Shown here one piece after another: positions 61,495-61,518 of a DNA stretch of 61,518 nt. The notes under the pieces were generated by a model that had not been told where the DNA came from, did no database searches, and saw nothing but the letters and a program-made list of their open reading frames with translations. The translations under genes were made by a program, and so were the position numbers. Origin of the DNA: Mycobacterium sp. (lineage in GTDB: Bacteria > Actinomycetota > Actinomycetes > Mycobacteriales > Mycobacteriaceae); assembly GCA_018401645.1 (NCBI GenBank), contig JAGYKK010000018.1, forward strand, positions 1 to 61,518, read 5' to 3'. Each line of letters opens with the position of its first letter. Positions within the stretch are counted from its first letter, which is position 1.

Positions 61495-61518
61495 CACGCC
61501 CCTGGGGGCTGTTAGCAC

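Overview
The window is high-GC actinobacterial DNA and most likely comes from a non-tuberculous Mycobacterium or close relative. The evidence is the block pgm / crcB-crcB / DUF190 arranged as in M. tuberculosis Rv3068c-Rv3071, a PE-PPE domain esterase, a CadI/ArsI homologue, a mycothiol-type arsenate reductase, an LpqS-like copper protein and a very large PGRS-like glycine-rich gene. No database was searched; all family names rest on motif recognition.

Layout. 1-6.1 kb is ordinary chromosome: start of a Ser/Thr kinase, tRNA-Ala with terminator, an MFS exporter coupled to phosphoglucomutase, a fluoride-channel pair plus DUF190 protein, and a septum-formation lipoprotein. 6.1-16.3 kb holds a frameshifted esterase, a decayed vapBC pair, msrA and a six-gene arsenic operon (arsR, acr3, two mechanistically different arsC, arsD, double-ATPase arsA), followed by small secreted proteins, a DapB-like dehydrogenase, a sulfotransferase and cadI/arsI. 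16.6-17.8 kb is a deleted amidohydrolase. 18.0-26.4 kb looks like a metal (probably copper) stress module: a two-component system, a Met/His-rich DUF305 lipoprotein, an LpqS-like protein, a PLP enzyme, an MFS transporter, YcnI, a cupredoxin lipoprotein and a polytopic membrane protein. A shared 16-bp motif precedes the response regulator and sits between the DUF305 and LpqS-like genes.

26.6-38.2 kb is an accessory region of toxin-antitoxin pairs (PIN/Phd, MazEF, MNT/HEPN, a Fic remnant), a second cupredoxin, and remains of mobile DNA: an integrase fragment, a ParB fragment, a DUF2637 transfer-type protein, a probable IS200/IS605 right end and two imperfect copies of a tmRNA 3' end that look like attachment sites. 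38.2-41.3 kb carries a PE-PPE esterase and unknown proteins.

41.35-59.47 kb on the minus strand appears to be one 18.1-kb gene, about 6,000 codons, for a giant repeat protein: an N-terminal leader, a PGRS-like GGX region, about 8.7 kb of collagen-like 205-bp repeats, two arrays of 138-bp 'SPDGITW' repeats and a C-terminal array of 126-bp 'GVYASGSTVYAAT' repeats. The last 2 kb has an IS481 transposase end, the 3' end of tRNA-fMet (a second probable attachment site) and small phage-type genes.

Caution: from about 6.1 kb on, single-base indels break many genes that otherwise look functional (esterase, acr3, arsA, histidine kinase, MFS, DUF305, membrane protein, the giant gene). This pattern fits sequencing or assembly error better than decay, so coding calls below describe the intended protein and say where the frame breaks. 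Four genes (vapC, amidohydrolase, Fic, hepT) instead lack internal or terminal blocks and look truly deleted or collapsed.
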